A DNA stretch of 64,000 bases, taken from assembly GCF_013149805.1 (NCBI RefSeq), contig NZ_JABEZT010000003.1:62001-126000 (forward strand), written 5' to 3'. This DNA comes from Isoptericola chiayiensis. GTDB taxonomy: Bacteria; Actinomycetota; Actinomycetes; Actinomycetales; Cellulomonadaceae. A program made the translations under genes and the position numbers. Shown here piece after piece: positions 36,087 to 46,150 of the stretch. A model generated the notes under the pieces. It was not told the origin of the DNA. It saw nothing but the letters and a program-made list of their open reading frames with translations, and did not search any database. Each line of letters begins with the position of its first letter. Position 1 is the first letter of the stretch.

Positions 36087-37275
36087 GAGTGACCCGGCCC
36101 TCGGCGACCTCGAACCGGGCCCCCAGGAGCTGGTCCGGCACGTCCTGCGGCACCGCCGCCGTCACCAGCACCTGGCGCGCCGGGGCCACCAGGTCGGCCA
36201 GCCGTTCGCGCCGGCGCACGTCCAGCTCGGCGAACACGTCGTCCAGGACGAGGACCGGATCGGCGTCCGACCCGTGGTCCGGGTCCCAGAAGACCTCGTC
36301 AGCGCCCGTCGGGACGCCGCCACCGCCGCCCAGCAGGCGGAACGAGGCCAGCCGCAGCGCCAGCGCGAACGACCACGACTCGCCGTGGCTCGCGTACCCC
36401 TTGGCCGGCAGCCCGCCGAGCGTGAGCACCAGGTCGTCCCGGTGCGGACCGACCAGGCTCTGCCCCCGCTCGACCTCGGCGGTCCGCTGCTCCTGGATCG
36501 CCGCGAGCATCGCCTTCTCGAGGTCCTCGGGCGCCGGGGACGACGACGGCGCGGCGGTCGCGTCGTCGGGCACCACCGTCGAGCGGTACGTCAGCTCCGC
36601 GCGGCCGTCGGCATCGCTGACCTGCTCGTACGCCTCCGCGACGGCCGGCCGCAACGCCGCGACCAGGGCGGTGCGCCAGGCGAGCACCTGAGCGCCGAGC
36701 TGCGCGGCGCGCGCGTCCCACACCTCCAGGGGCGCGATGTCGGGGTCACGGCCCGCGGCCCGCTGCCCCCGCAGCGACTTCAGCAGCGCGGAGCGCTGCC
36801 GCACGACGCGTTCGTAGTCCGCGTGCACGCCCGCCGCACGGGGCAGGAGCTGCACCACGAGCTGGTCCAGGAACCGCCGTCGTCCCTCCGGGTCGCCCTT
36901 GACCAGGGCGAGGTCCTCCGGTGCGAACAGCACCGTGCGCAGGATGCCGAGCACGTCCCGCGCGCGCCCCAGATGACCCCGGTTGATCCGGGCCCGGTTC
37001 GCCTTGCCGGCGGTGATCTCGAGCTCGACGGTCGACGCCCGGTCCCCGCGCACCACCCGCGTGCGCACCACGGCGCGCTGCGCCCCAGCGCGGATCAGGG
37101 GCGTGTCGTTCGGCACCCGGTGGCTGCCCAGCGTGGCGACGTAGCCGACGGCCTCGACCAGGTTCGTCTTGCCCCGCCCGTTGCGGCCGACGAACGCGTT
37201 CGGCCCGGGTTCGAGCTCGACGTCCGTCGCCGGGTAGGACCGGAAGTCGAGCAGCGACAGGTGCGAGACGTACAT
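36079..37275 (-). CDS. recF: RecF DNA repair and replication protein
   Basis: A 398-residue SMC-like ATPase. [20 protein letters not shown] is the Walker A region, [12 protein letters not shown] the ABC-signature region, and [20 protein letters not shown] the Walker B and D-loop. It loads RecA at gaps with RecO/RecR. ATG 37275 is used. It overlaps the DUF721 gene downstream and is 18 bases after gnd. Confidence 0.96.
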   Translation of the reverse strand: MYVSHLSLLDFRSYPATDVELEPGPNAFVGRNGRGKTNLVEAVGYVATLGSHRVPNDTPLIRAGAQRAVVRTRVVRGDRASTVELEITAGKANRARINRGHLGRARDVLGILRTVLFAPEDLALVKGDPEGRRRFLDQLVVQLLPRAAGVHADYERVVRQRSALLKSLRGQRAAGRDPDIAPLEVWDARAAQLGAQVLAWRTALVAALRPAVAEAYEQVSDADGRAELTYRSTVVPDDATAAPSSSPAPEDLEKAMLAAIQEQRTAEVERGQSLVGPHRDDLVLTLGGLPAKGYASHGESWSFALALRLASFRLLGGGGGVPTGADEVFWDPDHGSDADPVLVLDDVFAELDVRRRERLADLVAPARQVLVTAAVPQDVPDQLLGARFEVAEGRVTRV

Positions 37276-37293
37276 GACTCCAGTGTGGCGCGA

Positions 37294-38187
37294 CTACTCG
37301 GCAGGGCGGACGGCGTGCCCGCCGAACTGCTGGCGCAGCGCCGCGACCGCCTTCATGGCCGGCGACTGGGTCTGGCGGGACTGGAAGCGGGAGAACAGCG
37401 CAGCGGAGATCACCGGCAGGGGGACGGCGTTGTCGATCGCCTCGTCGACCGTCCAGCGGCCCTCGCCCGAGTCGTCCACCCAGTCGTCGATGGCGGCCAG
37501 GTCCGGGTCCGCCTCGAGCGCCTTGACCATGAGGTCCAGCAGCCAGGACCGCACCACGGTGCCGCGGCTCCAGGCCTTCATGGTGCCGTGGACGTCCGTG
37601 ACCACGTCCTCCTTGGCCGTGAGCAGCTCGTAACCCTCGGCGTAGGCCTGCATCAGCCCGTACTCGATGCCGTTGTGGACCATCTTCGCGAAGTGCCCGG
37701 CACCGACCCGGCCGGCGTGCACGAACCCCTCGTCCCGCGGGCCCTCGGGCCGCAGCGCGTCGAACACCGGCATGAGCCGCTCGACGTCGGCGTCCGCACC
37801 GCCGCACATGAGGCCGTAGCCGTTCTCCAGCCCCCAGATACCGCCCGAGACACCCACGTCGACGTAGCCGATGCCGCGCTCGCCCAGCTCGGCCGCGCGA
37901 GCCTGGTCCTCGGGGTAGTGGGAGTTCCCGCCCTCGACGACCACGTCGCCGTCCTCGAGGAGCGTGCCGAGCTCGTCCACGACGCCCCGCGTGGGTTCAC
38001 CGGCCGGCACCATCACCCACACGACGCGCGGGGCCGGCAGCGCCTCGACCAGTGCCGCGAGGGAGGGGACGTCGGAGACCTCCGGCCGCGGGTCGTACCC
38101 GGTCACCTCGATCCCGGCGCGACGCAGCCGCTCGCGCATGTTGCTGCCCATCCTGCCGAGCCCGACCAGACCCATGTGGGTGACCAT
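37294..38187 (-). CDS. gnd: 6-phosphogluconate dehydrogenase, decarboxylating (short type)
   Basis: A 297-residue protein, the short NAD-type of 6PGDH. MGLVGLGRMGSNMRERLRRA is the Rossmann motif, EGGNSHYPEDQARAAELGERG the substrate region, HAGRVGAGHFAKMVHNGIEYG the catalytic motif with Lys and Asn. It yields ribulose-5-phosphate. ATG 38187 has GGAGG upstream at good distance. The gene's position between dnaN and recF is a standard actinobacterial order. Confidence 0.95.
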   Translation of the reverse strand: MVTHMGLVGLGRMGSNMRERLRRAGIEVTGYDPRPEVSDVPSLAALVEALPAPRVVWVMVPAGEPTRGVVDELGTLLEDGDVVVEGGNSHYPEDQARAAELGERGIGYVDVGVSGGIWGLENGYGLMCGGADADVERLMPVFDALRPEGPRDEGFVHAGRVGAGHFAKMVHNGIEYGLMQAYAEGYELLTAKEDVVTDVHGTMKAWSRGTVVRSWLLDLMVKALEADPDLAAIDDWVDDSGEGRWTVDEAIDNAVPLPVISAALFSRFQSRQTQSPAMKAVAALRQQFGGHAVRPAE

Positions 38188-38276
38188 GTGAACAACCTCC
38201 GATGTGCGGTCGCTGCGAGCGTACGGCCTGTGTCCGCCCACCGCGCGTGGAGCGCCCGGGGGCGATCCGGGAGGGG

Positions 38277-39410
38277 TCAGGAGGAGAAGCGGATCGGGAC
38301 CAGCAGGTAGCGGTACTCCGAGGAGTCCTCGCCGTCCAGCGACTCCTGGCCGGTGAACTCCACGGGCTTGTTCGGGTGCGTGAACGACATGCGCACGAAG
38401 TCGGTGCCGAGCGCGCCCAGCCCGTCGAGCAGGAACTGCGGGTTGAACGCCACCTGGATGTCCTCGCCGACCAGGACAGCCTCCAGGGCCTCGGAGGCCT
38501 GCGCGTCGTCGCCCTGCCCGGCGTCCAGCACGACCTGGCCCTCGGAGAACGCCAGTCGGATCGGGGTGTTGCGCTCCGCGACCAGCGAGACGCGCTTGGC
38601 GGCGTCGATGAGGGCCTGGGTGGGCACGACGGCGTGGATGGGCGTGGCGTCGGGGAACAGCCGGCGCACGGCGGGGTAGTCACCGTCGACGAGCTGGGAG
38701 GTGGTCTGGCGGCCGCCCGCCTCGAAGCCGATGAGGTCCACGCCCTCGCCCGTGCTGAGGCCGACGTTGACCAGCCCGCCGCCCGAGCCCAGGGACTTGG
38801 CGACGTCGGTCAGCGTGCGGGCCCGGACGAGCGCGACGGCGGAGAACCCCGGGGTGGCGGGCGTCCACGTCAGCTCGCGCAGCGCCAGACGGTAGCGGTC
38901 CGTGGCCAGCAGGGTGATCCGCTCGCCCTCGATCTCCATGCGGACGCCGGTCAGCAGCGGGAGGGTGTCGTCCCGGCTGGCGGCGACGCTGACCTGCGCC
39001 ACGGCGTGCGTCAGCGAGTCACCGGTGACGGTCCCGGTGAGCTCCGGCATCGCGGGCAGGGCCGGGTACTCCTCGACGGGCATGGTCAGCAGCGTGAAGC
39101 GCGAGGCGCCGCAGGTCAGGACGACCTTGTTGCCCTCGACCGAGACGTCGACCGGCTTGTTCGGCAGGGCACGAGAGATCTCGGCCAGCAGCCGACCCGA
39201 GACCAGCACGGTGCCGGCCTCCGACACCTCCGCCGCGATCTCGGAGCGGGCCGAGACCTCGTAGTCGAAGCTCGCCAGCGTGATGGAGCCCGAGACGTCG
39301 GCCTCGAGGCGCACGCCGGCCAGCACCGGTGCCGGAGGCCGGGTGGGGAGGGTGCGTGCCGTCCAGGTCACGGCATCGGCCAGGACGTCGCGCTCAACCC
39401 GGAACTTCAT
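38277..39410 (-). CDS. dnaN: DNA polymerase III sliding clamp beta subunit
   Basis: A 377-residue clamp. It starts MKFRVERDVLADAVTWTART at ATG 39410 behind AGGAG, and ends YRYLLVPIRFS, the typical (M/V)P(I/V)R end. Three topologically equal domains are visible. It forms the dimeric ring that tethers polymerase III. The gene lies downstream of dnaA across oriC. Confidence 0.97.
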   Translation of the reverse strand: MKFRVERDVLADAVTWTARTLPTRPPAPVLAGVRLEADVSGSITLASFDYEVSARSEIAAEVSEAGTVLVSGRLLAEISRALPNKPVDVSVEGNKVVLTCGASRFTLLTMPVEEYPALPAMPELTGTVTGDSLTHAVAQVSVAASRDDTLPLLTGVRMEIEGERITLLATDRYRLALRELTWTPATPGFSAVALVRARTLTDVAKSLGSGGGLVNVGLSTGEGVDLIGFEAGGRQTTSQLVDGDYPAVRRLFPDATPIHAVVPTQALIDAAKRVSLVAERNTPIRLAFSEGQVVLDAGQGDDAQASEALEAVLVGEDIQVAFNPQFLLDGLGALGTDFVRMSFTHPNKPVEFTGQESLDGEDSSEYRYLLVPIRFSS

Positions 39411-39658
39411 CCCACTCCTCAGTGTCCTCGTGCGAACCGACGGCGCGGACGCCCCGATGCCGTCCGCTGCGTGCTCCGTGCCTCTGCACCTCGCCTGCAC
39501 CGCAGCGGCACCGGACCTGCGCCGTCGTCCGTGCAAACACTACCGCGTACGACCGACAGCAGGCCTTCCCGGACCAGGGGTGCGCTCACGAGGTCCACGG
39601 GCCATGAAGGCGGGTGGGTCATCTGGAGGAGAGAACACGTTCATCATCGTCGTAGGGG

Positions 39659-40014
39659 TTGTGGATTCTGGGGACGAGGCGCGTTGTCGCAGGTCAGCAG
39701 GCATGGCGTCGTGTGGACCGGGCTGGGGGCGGACCTGTGGGCAACTCGTGGTGCCTGTGGGCGACGGATTCCTTGCCCACAGGCATCCACCGATCGGGCC
39801 TCGTTCGTCCACCGTTCACGCGGCGTGTTCCACAGGCATCCACAGATTCGTCCACAGGTGTGCATCGACGGAGCGGGACGATCGAGCGATATGTCCACAT
39901 CTGGGGTCCACAGGCCTGGGGACGAGAGTGCCCGGACGGGACGATCCCGGGCCGCGGGATGTGGGAAACCCTGTGCACGAGGCCCGTCCACAGGGTTGTG
40001 GACGCTGTGGACGG
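39659..40014. other. oriC: oriC: chromosomal replication origin, DnaA box cluster
   Basis: About thirteen DnaA-box-like nonamers lie between dnaN and dnaA. Clear ones: TGTGGGCAA 39736-39744, TTGCCCACA 39773-39781, TGTTCCACA 39826-39834, GCATCCACA 39836-39844, TCGTCCACA 39848-39856, ATGTCCACA 39891-39899, GGGTCCACA 39904-39912, CCGTCCACA 39984-39992, TGTGGACGC 39997-40005, TGTGGACGG 40006-40014, plus TTGTGGATT at 39659. They occur in both orientations. No long AT-rich unwinding stretch is obvious; 39841-39900 is the most likely part. The flank 39411-39658 holds no gene. Confidence 0.9.
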
Positions 40015-40028
40015 ACCAGGCGTCCTGC

Positions 40029-41498
40029 TCAGGCGCGGTGCTGCTGCTGCTTGATGCGGCTCGTCAGCTCGGTCACCTGGTTGTAGGTGGACCGCCGCTC
40101 GGCCATCTGGCCGGCGATCTTCTTGTTGGCGTGCATGACCGTGGTGTGGTCACGGCCGCCGAACTGCTGTCCGATCTTCGGCAGGGACAGGTCGGTCATC
40201 TCGCGGCACAGGTACATGGCGATCTGCCGGGCCGTCACCAGCACCCGGGAGCGCGACGAGCCGCACAGGTCGTCGATCGTCAGCCCGAAGTAGGCGGCGG
40301 TCTGGGCGATGACCATCGCCGGGGTGATCTCCGCGGCCTGGTCGTCGTCCGTGATGAGGTCCTTGAGGACGATCTCGGTCAGCGCGGAGTCCACCTGCTG
40401 CTTGTTGAGGTTGGCGAACGCCGTGACGCGGATCAGCGCACCCTCGAGCTCGCGGATGTTGGTGGAGATCCGCGAGGCGATGTAGCTGAGCGCCTCGTCC
40501 GGGACCGCGAGGTGCTCGCTCGCGGCCTTCTTGCGCAGGATCGCGATGCGCGTCTCGAGGTCGGGCGGCTGGACGTCCGTGATCAGGCCCCACTCGAACC
40601 GGGACCGCAGGCGGTCCTCGAACCCGTCGAGCTGCTTGGGCGGCAGGTCGGAGGTGATCACCACCTGCTTGTCCGCGTTGTGCAGGGCGTTGAACGTGTG
40701 GAAGAACTCCTCCATCGTCTGTTCCTTGCCCTGCAGGAACTGGATGTCGTCGATCAGCAGCACGTCGACGTCGCGGTACCGGCGCTGGAAGGCTCCCGTG
40801 CGTCCCTCGCCGATGCTGTTGATGAAGTCGTTGGTGAACTCCTCGGAGTTCACGTACCGCACGCGCACGTGCGGGTAGAGGTTGTGGGCGTAGTGCCCGA
40901 TGGCGTGCAGCAGGTGCGTCTTGCCCAGGCCCGAGTCGCCGTAGATGAACAGGGGGTTGTAGGCCTTGGCCGGCGCCTCGGCGACGGCCACCGCGGCGGC
41001 GTGGGCGAACCGGTTGGAGGAGCCGATGACGAACGTCTCGAAGATGTACTTCGGGTTGAGGCGGGTGGCCTCCGCGGACTCGCGACGGTCCACGGGCGGG
41101 GCGGCCACCACGGGCTCGGCCGGTGCACCGGGCATCGCGGGGTCGTCGACCGGCGGCGCGTAGTCCTGAGCCGGTCCGGCGAGGGCCTCGTGGCTGAGCT
41201 CCGGGTCCACGGTGATGCCGAACCGGATGTCTCGGCCGAGGGTGGACGACATCGCCGAGACGAGCTGGTCGCGCGCGCTGGTCTCCAGGTAGGTCCGCGT
41301 CTGCTCGTGCGGCACGGCGATGAACACCGTGTCGTCGACGATCGCCATCGGCTTGGCGAGCTTGATGAAGGCGAGCTGACGGGTGGTCATGTCGGACCGT
41401 GCCTCGAGCGTCGCCAACGTCTGCGACCAGACGTCGGTGATGTTCTCGTCGGGTTGTGGCACAGGGTCCTCCGGGGATGGTGCGGCTGAGGTGTCCAC
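40029..41498 (-). CDS. dnaA: Chromosomal replication initiator DnaA
   Basis: A 489-residue protein. Domain I starts near ITDVWSQTLATLEARS; an Asp/Pro/Ala-rich linker follows; the AAA+ domain has LFIYGDSGLGKTHLLHAIG (Walker A), DVLLIDDIQFLQGKEQ (Walker B) and ELEGALIRV; domain IV has DHTTVMHANKKI for DnaA-box binding. Start is uncertain: I use GTG 41498; GTG 41510, four codons earlier, is possible. Both lie inside a group of DnaA boxes, suggesting autoregulation. Confidence 0.97.
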   Translation of the reverse strand: MDTSAAPSPEDPVPQPDENITDVWSQTLATLEARSDMTTRQLAFIKLAKPMAIVDDTVFIAVPHEQTRTYLETSARDQLVSAMSSTLGRDIRFGITVDPELSHEALAGPAQDYAPPVDDPAMPGAPAEPVVAAPPVDRRESAEATRLNPKYIFETFVIGSSNRFAHAAAVAVAEAPAKAYNPLFIYGDSGLGKTHLLHAIGHYAHNLYPHVRVRYVNSEEFTNDFINSIGEGRTGAFQRRYRDVDVLLIDDIQFLQGKEQTMEEFFHTFNALHNADKQVVITSDLPPKQLDGFEDRLRSRFEWGLITDVQPPDLETRIAILRKKAASEHLAVPDEALSYIASRISTNIRELEGALIRVTAFANLNKQQVDSALTEIVLKDLITDDDQAAEITPAMVIAQTAAYFGLTIDDLCGSSRSRVLVTARQIAMYLCREMTDLSLPKIGQQFGGRDHTTVMHANKKIAGQMAERRSTYNQVTELTSRIKQQQHRA

Positions 41499-41544
41499 AT
41501 AGTTTTCCACACCCTGTGGAGCCTGTGGACACGGGTGTGGACGA
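41491..41544. promoter_or_regulatory. DnaA boxes at the dnaA start
   Basis: GTGTCCACA (41491-41499), TTTTCCACA (41503-41511), TGTGGACAC (41524-41532) and TGTGGACGA (41536-41544) are DnaA-box-like and overlap the dnaA start and 5' flank. They would let DnaA limit its own expression or add to the origin. Confidence 0.7.
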
Positions 41545-41590
41545 AGCGGTCCGAGACGTCGCCGTGTCGTCGTCGTCACGTCCGGCACGG

Positions 41591-41619
41591 TTGACCTCGG
41601 GGGCGCCGACGGCGTAACG
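41591..41619 (+). promoter_or_regulatory. Promoter of rpmH-rnpA operon
   Basis: TTGACC (41591-41596) and TAACGT (41614-41619) are 17 bases apart, a good actinobacterial vegetative promoter. It faces rpmH, with a leader of about 150 bases. Confidence 0.65.
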
Positions 41620-41777
41620 TCAGACAGCCGTTCCAGGTACTTTCGCGCGCCCTCGTCCGGGTGCGAGCCTCGGGTCGGCCCGGTCGTCACCCTGCCGAGG
41701 CGAGGAACGACCTGCAACCTGACCGACATCGTCGAGGAACTGACGGTGTGCCTCCCCGACGTTTCTTGGAGTACCTC

Positions 41778-41915
41778 GTGAGCAAGCGGACCTTCCAGCC
41801 GAACAACCGCCGTCGTGCCAAGACCCACGGCTTCCGGCTGCGCATGCGCACCCGCGCCGGCCGCGCCATCCTGGCGAACCGCCGTCGCAAGGGTCGCGCC
41901 GAGCTCTCTGCCTGA
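41778..41915 (+). CDS. rpmH: 50S ribosomal protein L34
   Basis: A 45-residue basic protein with a GTG start and GGAG upstream. [20 protein letters not shown] is the classic L34 start and [13 protein letters not shown] the end. It is 3 bases from rnpA and opens the operon. Confidence 0.97.
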   Translation: MSKRTFQPNNRRRAKTHGFRLRMRTRAGRAILANRRRKGRAELSA

Positions 41916-41918
41916 GCG

Positions 41919-42278
41919 ATGCTGCCCGCGGCGCGCCGGATGCGCCGCTCCGTCGACTTCGAACGGGCGGTGCGGCGCGGCGCGCGCGCAGGACGATCGA
42001 CCGTGGTCGTCCACCTGGTCCGGGACCCGGACCAGGTGGACGGGCCGCTGGTCGGTCTTGTCGTATCCAAGGCCGTCGGCAACGCCGTGCGCAGGAATCT
42101 CGTCAAGCGTCGCCTCCGTGGCGCCGCCGCCCAGCACCTCGGGACGCTCCCCCCGGACGCCCTGATGGTGCTGCGTGCTCTGCCCGCCGCGAGTGATGTC
42201 CCGTATGCGAAGCTCGAGCGAGATGTCGCCCGGGGGATGGCCAAGGCCCTCGACCGCGCCACGGAGCCGGCGAGATGA
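41919..42278 (+). CDS. rnpA: Ribonuclease P protein component
   Basis: A 119-residue basic protein. [20 protein letters not shown] is the RNR motif that binds the P RNA. It helps mature tRNA 5' ends. ATG at 41919; its stop overlaps the yidD start (ATGA). Confidence 0.96.
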   Translation: MLPAARRMRRSVDFERAVRRGARAGRSTVVVHLVRDPDQVDGPLVGLVVSKAVGNAVRRNLVKRRLRGAAAQHLGTLPPDALMVLRALPAASDVPYAKLERDVARGMAKALDRATEPAR

Positions 42279-42571
42279 GCACCTCGGTCCTCGAGCGCGG
42301 GCGTGAGCTCGCTCGGACGGTCCCGACAGCGGTGCTCGTCGGAGCGATCCGGATCTACCAGGCCGTCGTGTCGCCGTGGACGGGACCGACCTGCAAGTAC
42401 TACCCCTCGTGCTCGCAGTACGCCGTGATCGCCCTCCGGCGGCACGGACCGCTGCGCGGTACCGGGCTCGCCCTCTGGCGGATCCTGCGGTGCAACCCCT
42501 GGAGCCTGGGCGGCGTCGACGACGTCCCGCCGGCTCGTGGACACGAGCACCGCGGCGCCCGCACACACTGA
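42275..42571 (+). CDS. yidD: Membrane protein insertion efficiency factor YidD
   Basis: A 98-residue protein. [15 protein letters not shown] and [17 protein letters not shown] are the YidD signature with three Cys. It assists YidC-dependent insertion at the membrane. It overlaps rnpA and precedes yidC by 48 bases. Confidence 0.95.
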   Translation: MSTSVLERGRELARTVPTAVLVGAIRIYQAVVSPWTGPTCKYYPSCSQYAVIALRRHGPLRGTGLALWRILRCNPWSLGGVDDVPPARGHEHRGARTH

Positions 42572-42619
42572 TCTGCCGGGAGCGCGCCGCCCGGATCCGC
42601 TTTCCGACAGAGGAGACAC

Positions 42620-43564
42620 ATGGGGTTCTTCGATACGATCCTGTTCCCGATCCAATGGGTCGTGGCCTGGATCATGTACGGCTCTCACCAGCTGTTCACA
42701 GCGCTGGGGATGCAGGACGGCCCGGGGTTCGCCTGGGTCCTGTCGATCGTCGCGCTCGTGATCGTCATCCGGATCGTGCTGATCCCGCTGTTCTTCAAGC
42801 AGATCAAGGCCTCGCGCGGCATGCAGATCATGCAGCCGGAGCTGCAGGCGATCCAGAAGAAGTACAAGAACAAGAAGGACCCCTCGTCGCGTGAGGCCAT
42901 GGGCCGCGAGACGATGGAGCTCTACCGCAAGCACGGCACGAACCCGATGGCGTCGTGCATGCCGATCCTGCTGCAGTCGCCGATCTTCTTCGCGCTGTTC
43001 CGGGTGCTCTACAACCTCCAGCCGATCGCTGAGGGAGAGCTCGACCCCATCGGGCCGATCGACCAGTCGGTCGCGGGGGACATCGAGAACTCGGACCTGT
43101 TCGGTGCCCAGCTCTCCGACGTCTTCCTGCAGACGGACGACTGGGGCGTCCGTGCCGTCATCCTGTTCCTCATCATCGCGATGAGCGCCACGACGTTCTT
43201 CACCCAGCGGCAGCTGACCATGAAGAACATGCCGAAGGCCGCGCTCGAGGGCCCGATGGCGAACACGCAGAAGATGATGCTCTACGTCCTGCCGCTCATC
43301 TTCCTGATCTCCGGCGTGAACTTCCCGGTGGGTGTGCTGATCTACTGGACCACGACGAACCTCTGGTCGATGGGGCAGCAGTTCTACACCATCAAGAAGA
43401 TGCCGGCCCCCGGCTCGGAGGCCGAGCGGATCTTGAAGGAGAAGCAGGCAGCCAAGGCGGCGAAGAAGGGCATCGTGGTGGAGGAGGAGGCTCCCGAGCC
43501 CCCGAAGCCCCGCGGGCAGCGTCAGCAGCCGGTCCGCAAGGACCGTCAGAAGAGGAAGAAGTGA
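42620..43564 (+). CDS. yidC: Membrane protein insertase YidC
   Basis: A 314-residue protein without the periplasmic domain of Gram-negative YidC. Five or six helices; GMQIMQPELQAIQKKYKNKK is the cytoplasmic hairpin; NPMASCMPILLQSPIFFALF and FPVGVLIYWTTTNLWSMGQQ are family motifs; the tail is Lys/Arg rich. It inserts and folds membrane proteins with or without SecYEG. It is the operon partner of yidD and jag. Confidence 0.96.
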   Translation: MGFFDTILFPIQWVVAWIMYGSHQLFTALGMQDGPGFAWVLSIVALVIVIRIVLIPLFFKQIKASRGMQIMQPELQAIQKKYKNKKDPSSREAMGRETMELYRKHGTNPMASCMPILLQSPIFFALFRVLYNLQPIAEGELDPIGPIDQSVAGDIENSDLFGAQLSDVFLQTDDWGVRAVILFLIIAMSATTFFTQRQLTMKNMPKAALEGPMANTQKMMLYVLPLIFLISGVNFPVGVLIYWTTTNLWSMGQQFYTIKKMPAPGSEAERILKEKQAAKAAKKGIVVEEEAPEPPKPRGQRQQPVRKDRQKRKK

Positions 43565-43574
43565 GGTGGGCACG

Positions 43575-44090
43575 ATGACGGACGCCACGCCGGACACCAG
43601 CGTCGAGCTGACGAAGCGCCTCGAGGAAGAGGGCGAGGTCGCCGCCGACTACCTCGAGGAGCTGCTGGACATCGCCGACCTCGACGGCGACATCGACCTG
43701 GACATCCAGCACGACCGCGCCGCGGTCGAGGTCGTCTCCGAGGAGTCGCCACGGTCGCTCGACGTCCTCGTTGGCCGGGACGGGGAGGTGCTCGACGCGC
43801 TCCAGGACCTGACGCGGCTGGCCGTGCAGGCTCGCACCGGTGAACGGAGCCGGCTGATGCTCGACGTGGCGGGCTACCGGGCGGGGCGCCGGGCGGAGCT
43901 CGAGCGCCTCGCCGCCGAGGCCGTGGCCGGCGTCAAGGGCTCGGGAGAGCGCGCGACGCTGGCGCCGATGAACGCTTTCGAGCGCAAGGTCGTGCACGAC
44001 GCCGTCGCCGCAGCCGGCCTCGTCAGCGACTCGGCAGGCGTCGAGCCGCACCGGTACGTGGTCATCCACCCCGCCGCCGACGCCTCGTGA
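43575..44090 (+). CDS. jag: Jag/KhpB RNA-binding protein (KH and R3H domains)
   Basis: A 171-residue protein. An N-terminal acidic helix (TKRLEEEGEVAADYLEELLD), a KH domain (RSLDVLVGRDGEVLDALQDL), and the R3H domain (RSRLMLDVAGYRAGRRAELE through ATLAPMNAFERKVVHDAV). It binds RNA and is linked to cell-wall and division control in Gram-positives. ATG 43575 is used, six bases after GAGGTGGG; a GTG at 43566 is in frame. Confidence 0.93.
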   Translation: MTDATPDTSVELTKRLEEEGEVAADYLEELLDIADLDGDIDLDIQHDRAAVEVVSEESPRSLDVLVGRDGEVLDALQDLTRLAVQARTGERSRLMLDVAGYRAGRRAELERLAAEAVAGVKGSGERATLAPMNAFERKVVHDAVAAAGLVSDSAGVEPHRYVVIHPAADAS

Positions 44091-44098
44091 CGACGCAC

Positions 44099-44136
44099 CG
44101 AGGGCCCGCTGTTTCACGTGAAACAGCGGGCCCTCG
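44099..44136. terminator. Terminator palindrome with parS at its centre
   Basis: A perfect 38-base palindrome eight bases after jag. Its core, TGTTTCACGTGAAACA (44110-44125), is the exact consensus ParB site; the flanking GAGGGCCCGC/GCGGGCCCTC arms make a long GC stem. It can terminate the rpmH-jag transcript and nucleate ParB. Confidence 0.9.
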
Positions 44137-44196
44137 TGCTGTGTGCACATGGGACGACCAGCGCCCTGCCCGACCTGAGATGACAGGATGAACGCC

Positions 44197-44835
44197 ATGG
44201 AACGCGACGACGAGCAGATCGGGCAGAGCGCCGCTGTCCGGGACTACTTCGGCACCCACTACGCAGCGATGTACCGCTTCTACGAGATGTTGCGTGACCA
44301 GGGTGAGCTCCGCGGCCTCATCGGTCCGCGCGAGGTCGGACGACTGTGGGACCGGCACCTGCTGAACTCGGCGGCCGTCGTGCCGTACCTCTCGTCGGCC
44401 AGATCGATCGTCGACGTCGGTTCCGGCGCGGGCCTTCCGGGCATCGTGATCGCCGTGCAGCGCCCGGACGCCGAGGTGATCCTCGTCGAACCGATGGAGC
44501 GCCGTGTCGCGTGGCTCACCGAGGTCAGCGAGGAACTGGAGCTCCAGAACGTGGAGGTGCGCCACGGTCGCGCCGAGGAGTACGACGGCGCCCTCGAGGC
44601 GGACGCCGTGACGTCCCGTGCCGTGGCGGCGCTGTCGAAGCTGGTGCGGATGAGCATGCCGTTGCTGCGCCCGGGCGGGGAGATGGTCGTGCTGAAGGGT
44701 CGCAACGTGGAGCGGGAGATCGAACCCGCACTGAAGGTTCTGCGCAGGTTCAAGGCGTCCGAGCCGGAGATCCTCGAGGGTTCGACGGTCGACGGTGCCG
44801 AGGCCACGACGATCCTTCGCGTCCGGCGCGGCTGA
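44197..44835 (+). CDS. rsmG: 16S rRNA (guanine-N7) methyltransferase RsmG
   Basis: A 212-residue protein (GidB). RLWDRHLLNSAAVVPYL and IVDVGSGAGLPGIVIAVQRP (SAM motif) are typical; VTSRAVAALSKLV and KGRNVEREIE follow. It methylates G527 of 16S rRNA. ATG 44197 is chosen for AGGA at normal distance; ATG 44188 is in frame three codons earlier. Confidence 0.94.
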   Translation: MERDDEQIGQSAAVRDYFGTHYAAMYRFYEMLRDQGELRGLIGPREVGRLWDRHLLNSAAVVPYLSSARSIVDVGSGAGLPGIVIAVQRPDAEVILVEPMERRVAWLTEVSEELELQNVEVRHGRAEEYDGALEADAVTSRAVAALSKLVRMSMPLLRPGGEMVVLKGRNVEREIEPALKVLRRFKASEPEILEGSTVDGAEATTILRVRRG

Positions 44836-44972
44836 AAGTCAGGCGTGACCAGCGGAGCGACCCGCAATCGTTCCCCTGGCGGTGCGGGTGTCACCACGCT
44901 CCGGGCGACGCGAACAACGTAGAGTGAGCGCCGTAGCCGACGACTGGGCCACCCGAGCTGGAGGAGCGATCC

Positions 44973-46040
<1,068 letters not shown>

Positions 46041-46150
46041 CGTGCGTACAGTGGTGAACGTGCCGTGAGGACCACAAGGTCGCGCCAGCGACACCTGGCG
46101 AGGACGACGCGGCGGCGACAGGCCGTCCAGGAGCAGAGAGCTGGGGGAGC

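Noticed and set aside
32880-36092. 1070-codon plus-strand frame opposite gyrB, and a similar one at 38202-41489 opposite dnaN/dnaA
   Set aside because: They are open only because codon position 3 is almost always G or C on the coding strand. gyrB, dnaN and dnaA explain the DNA.
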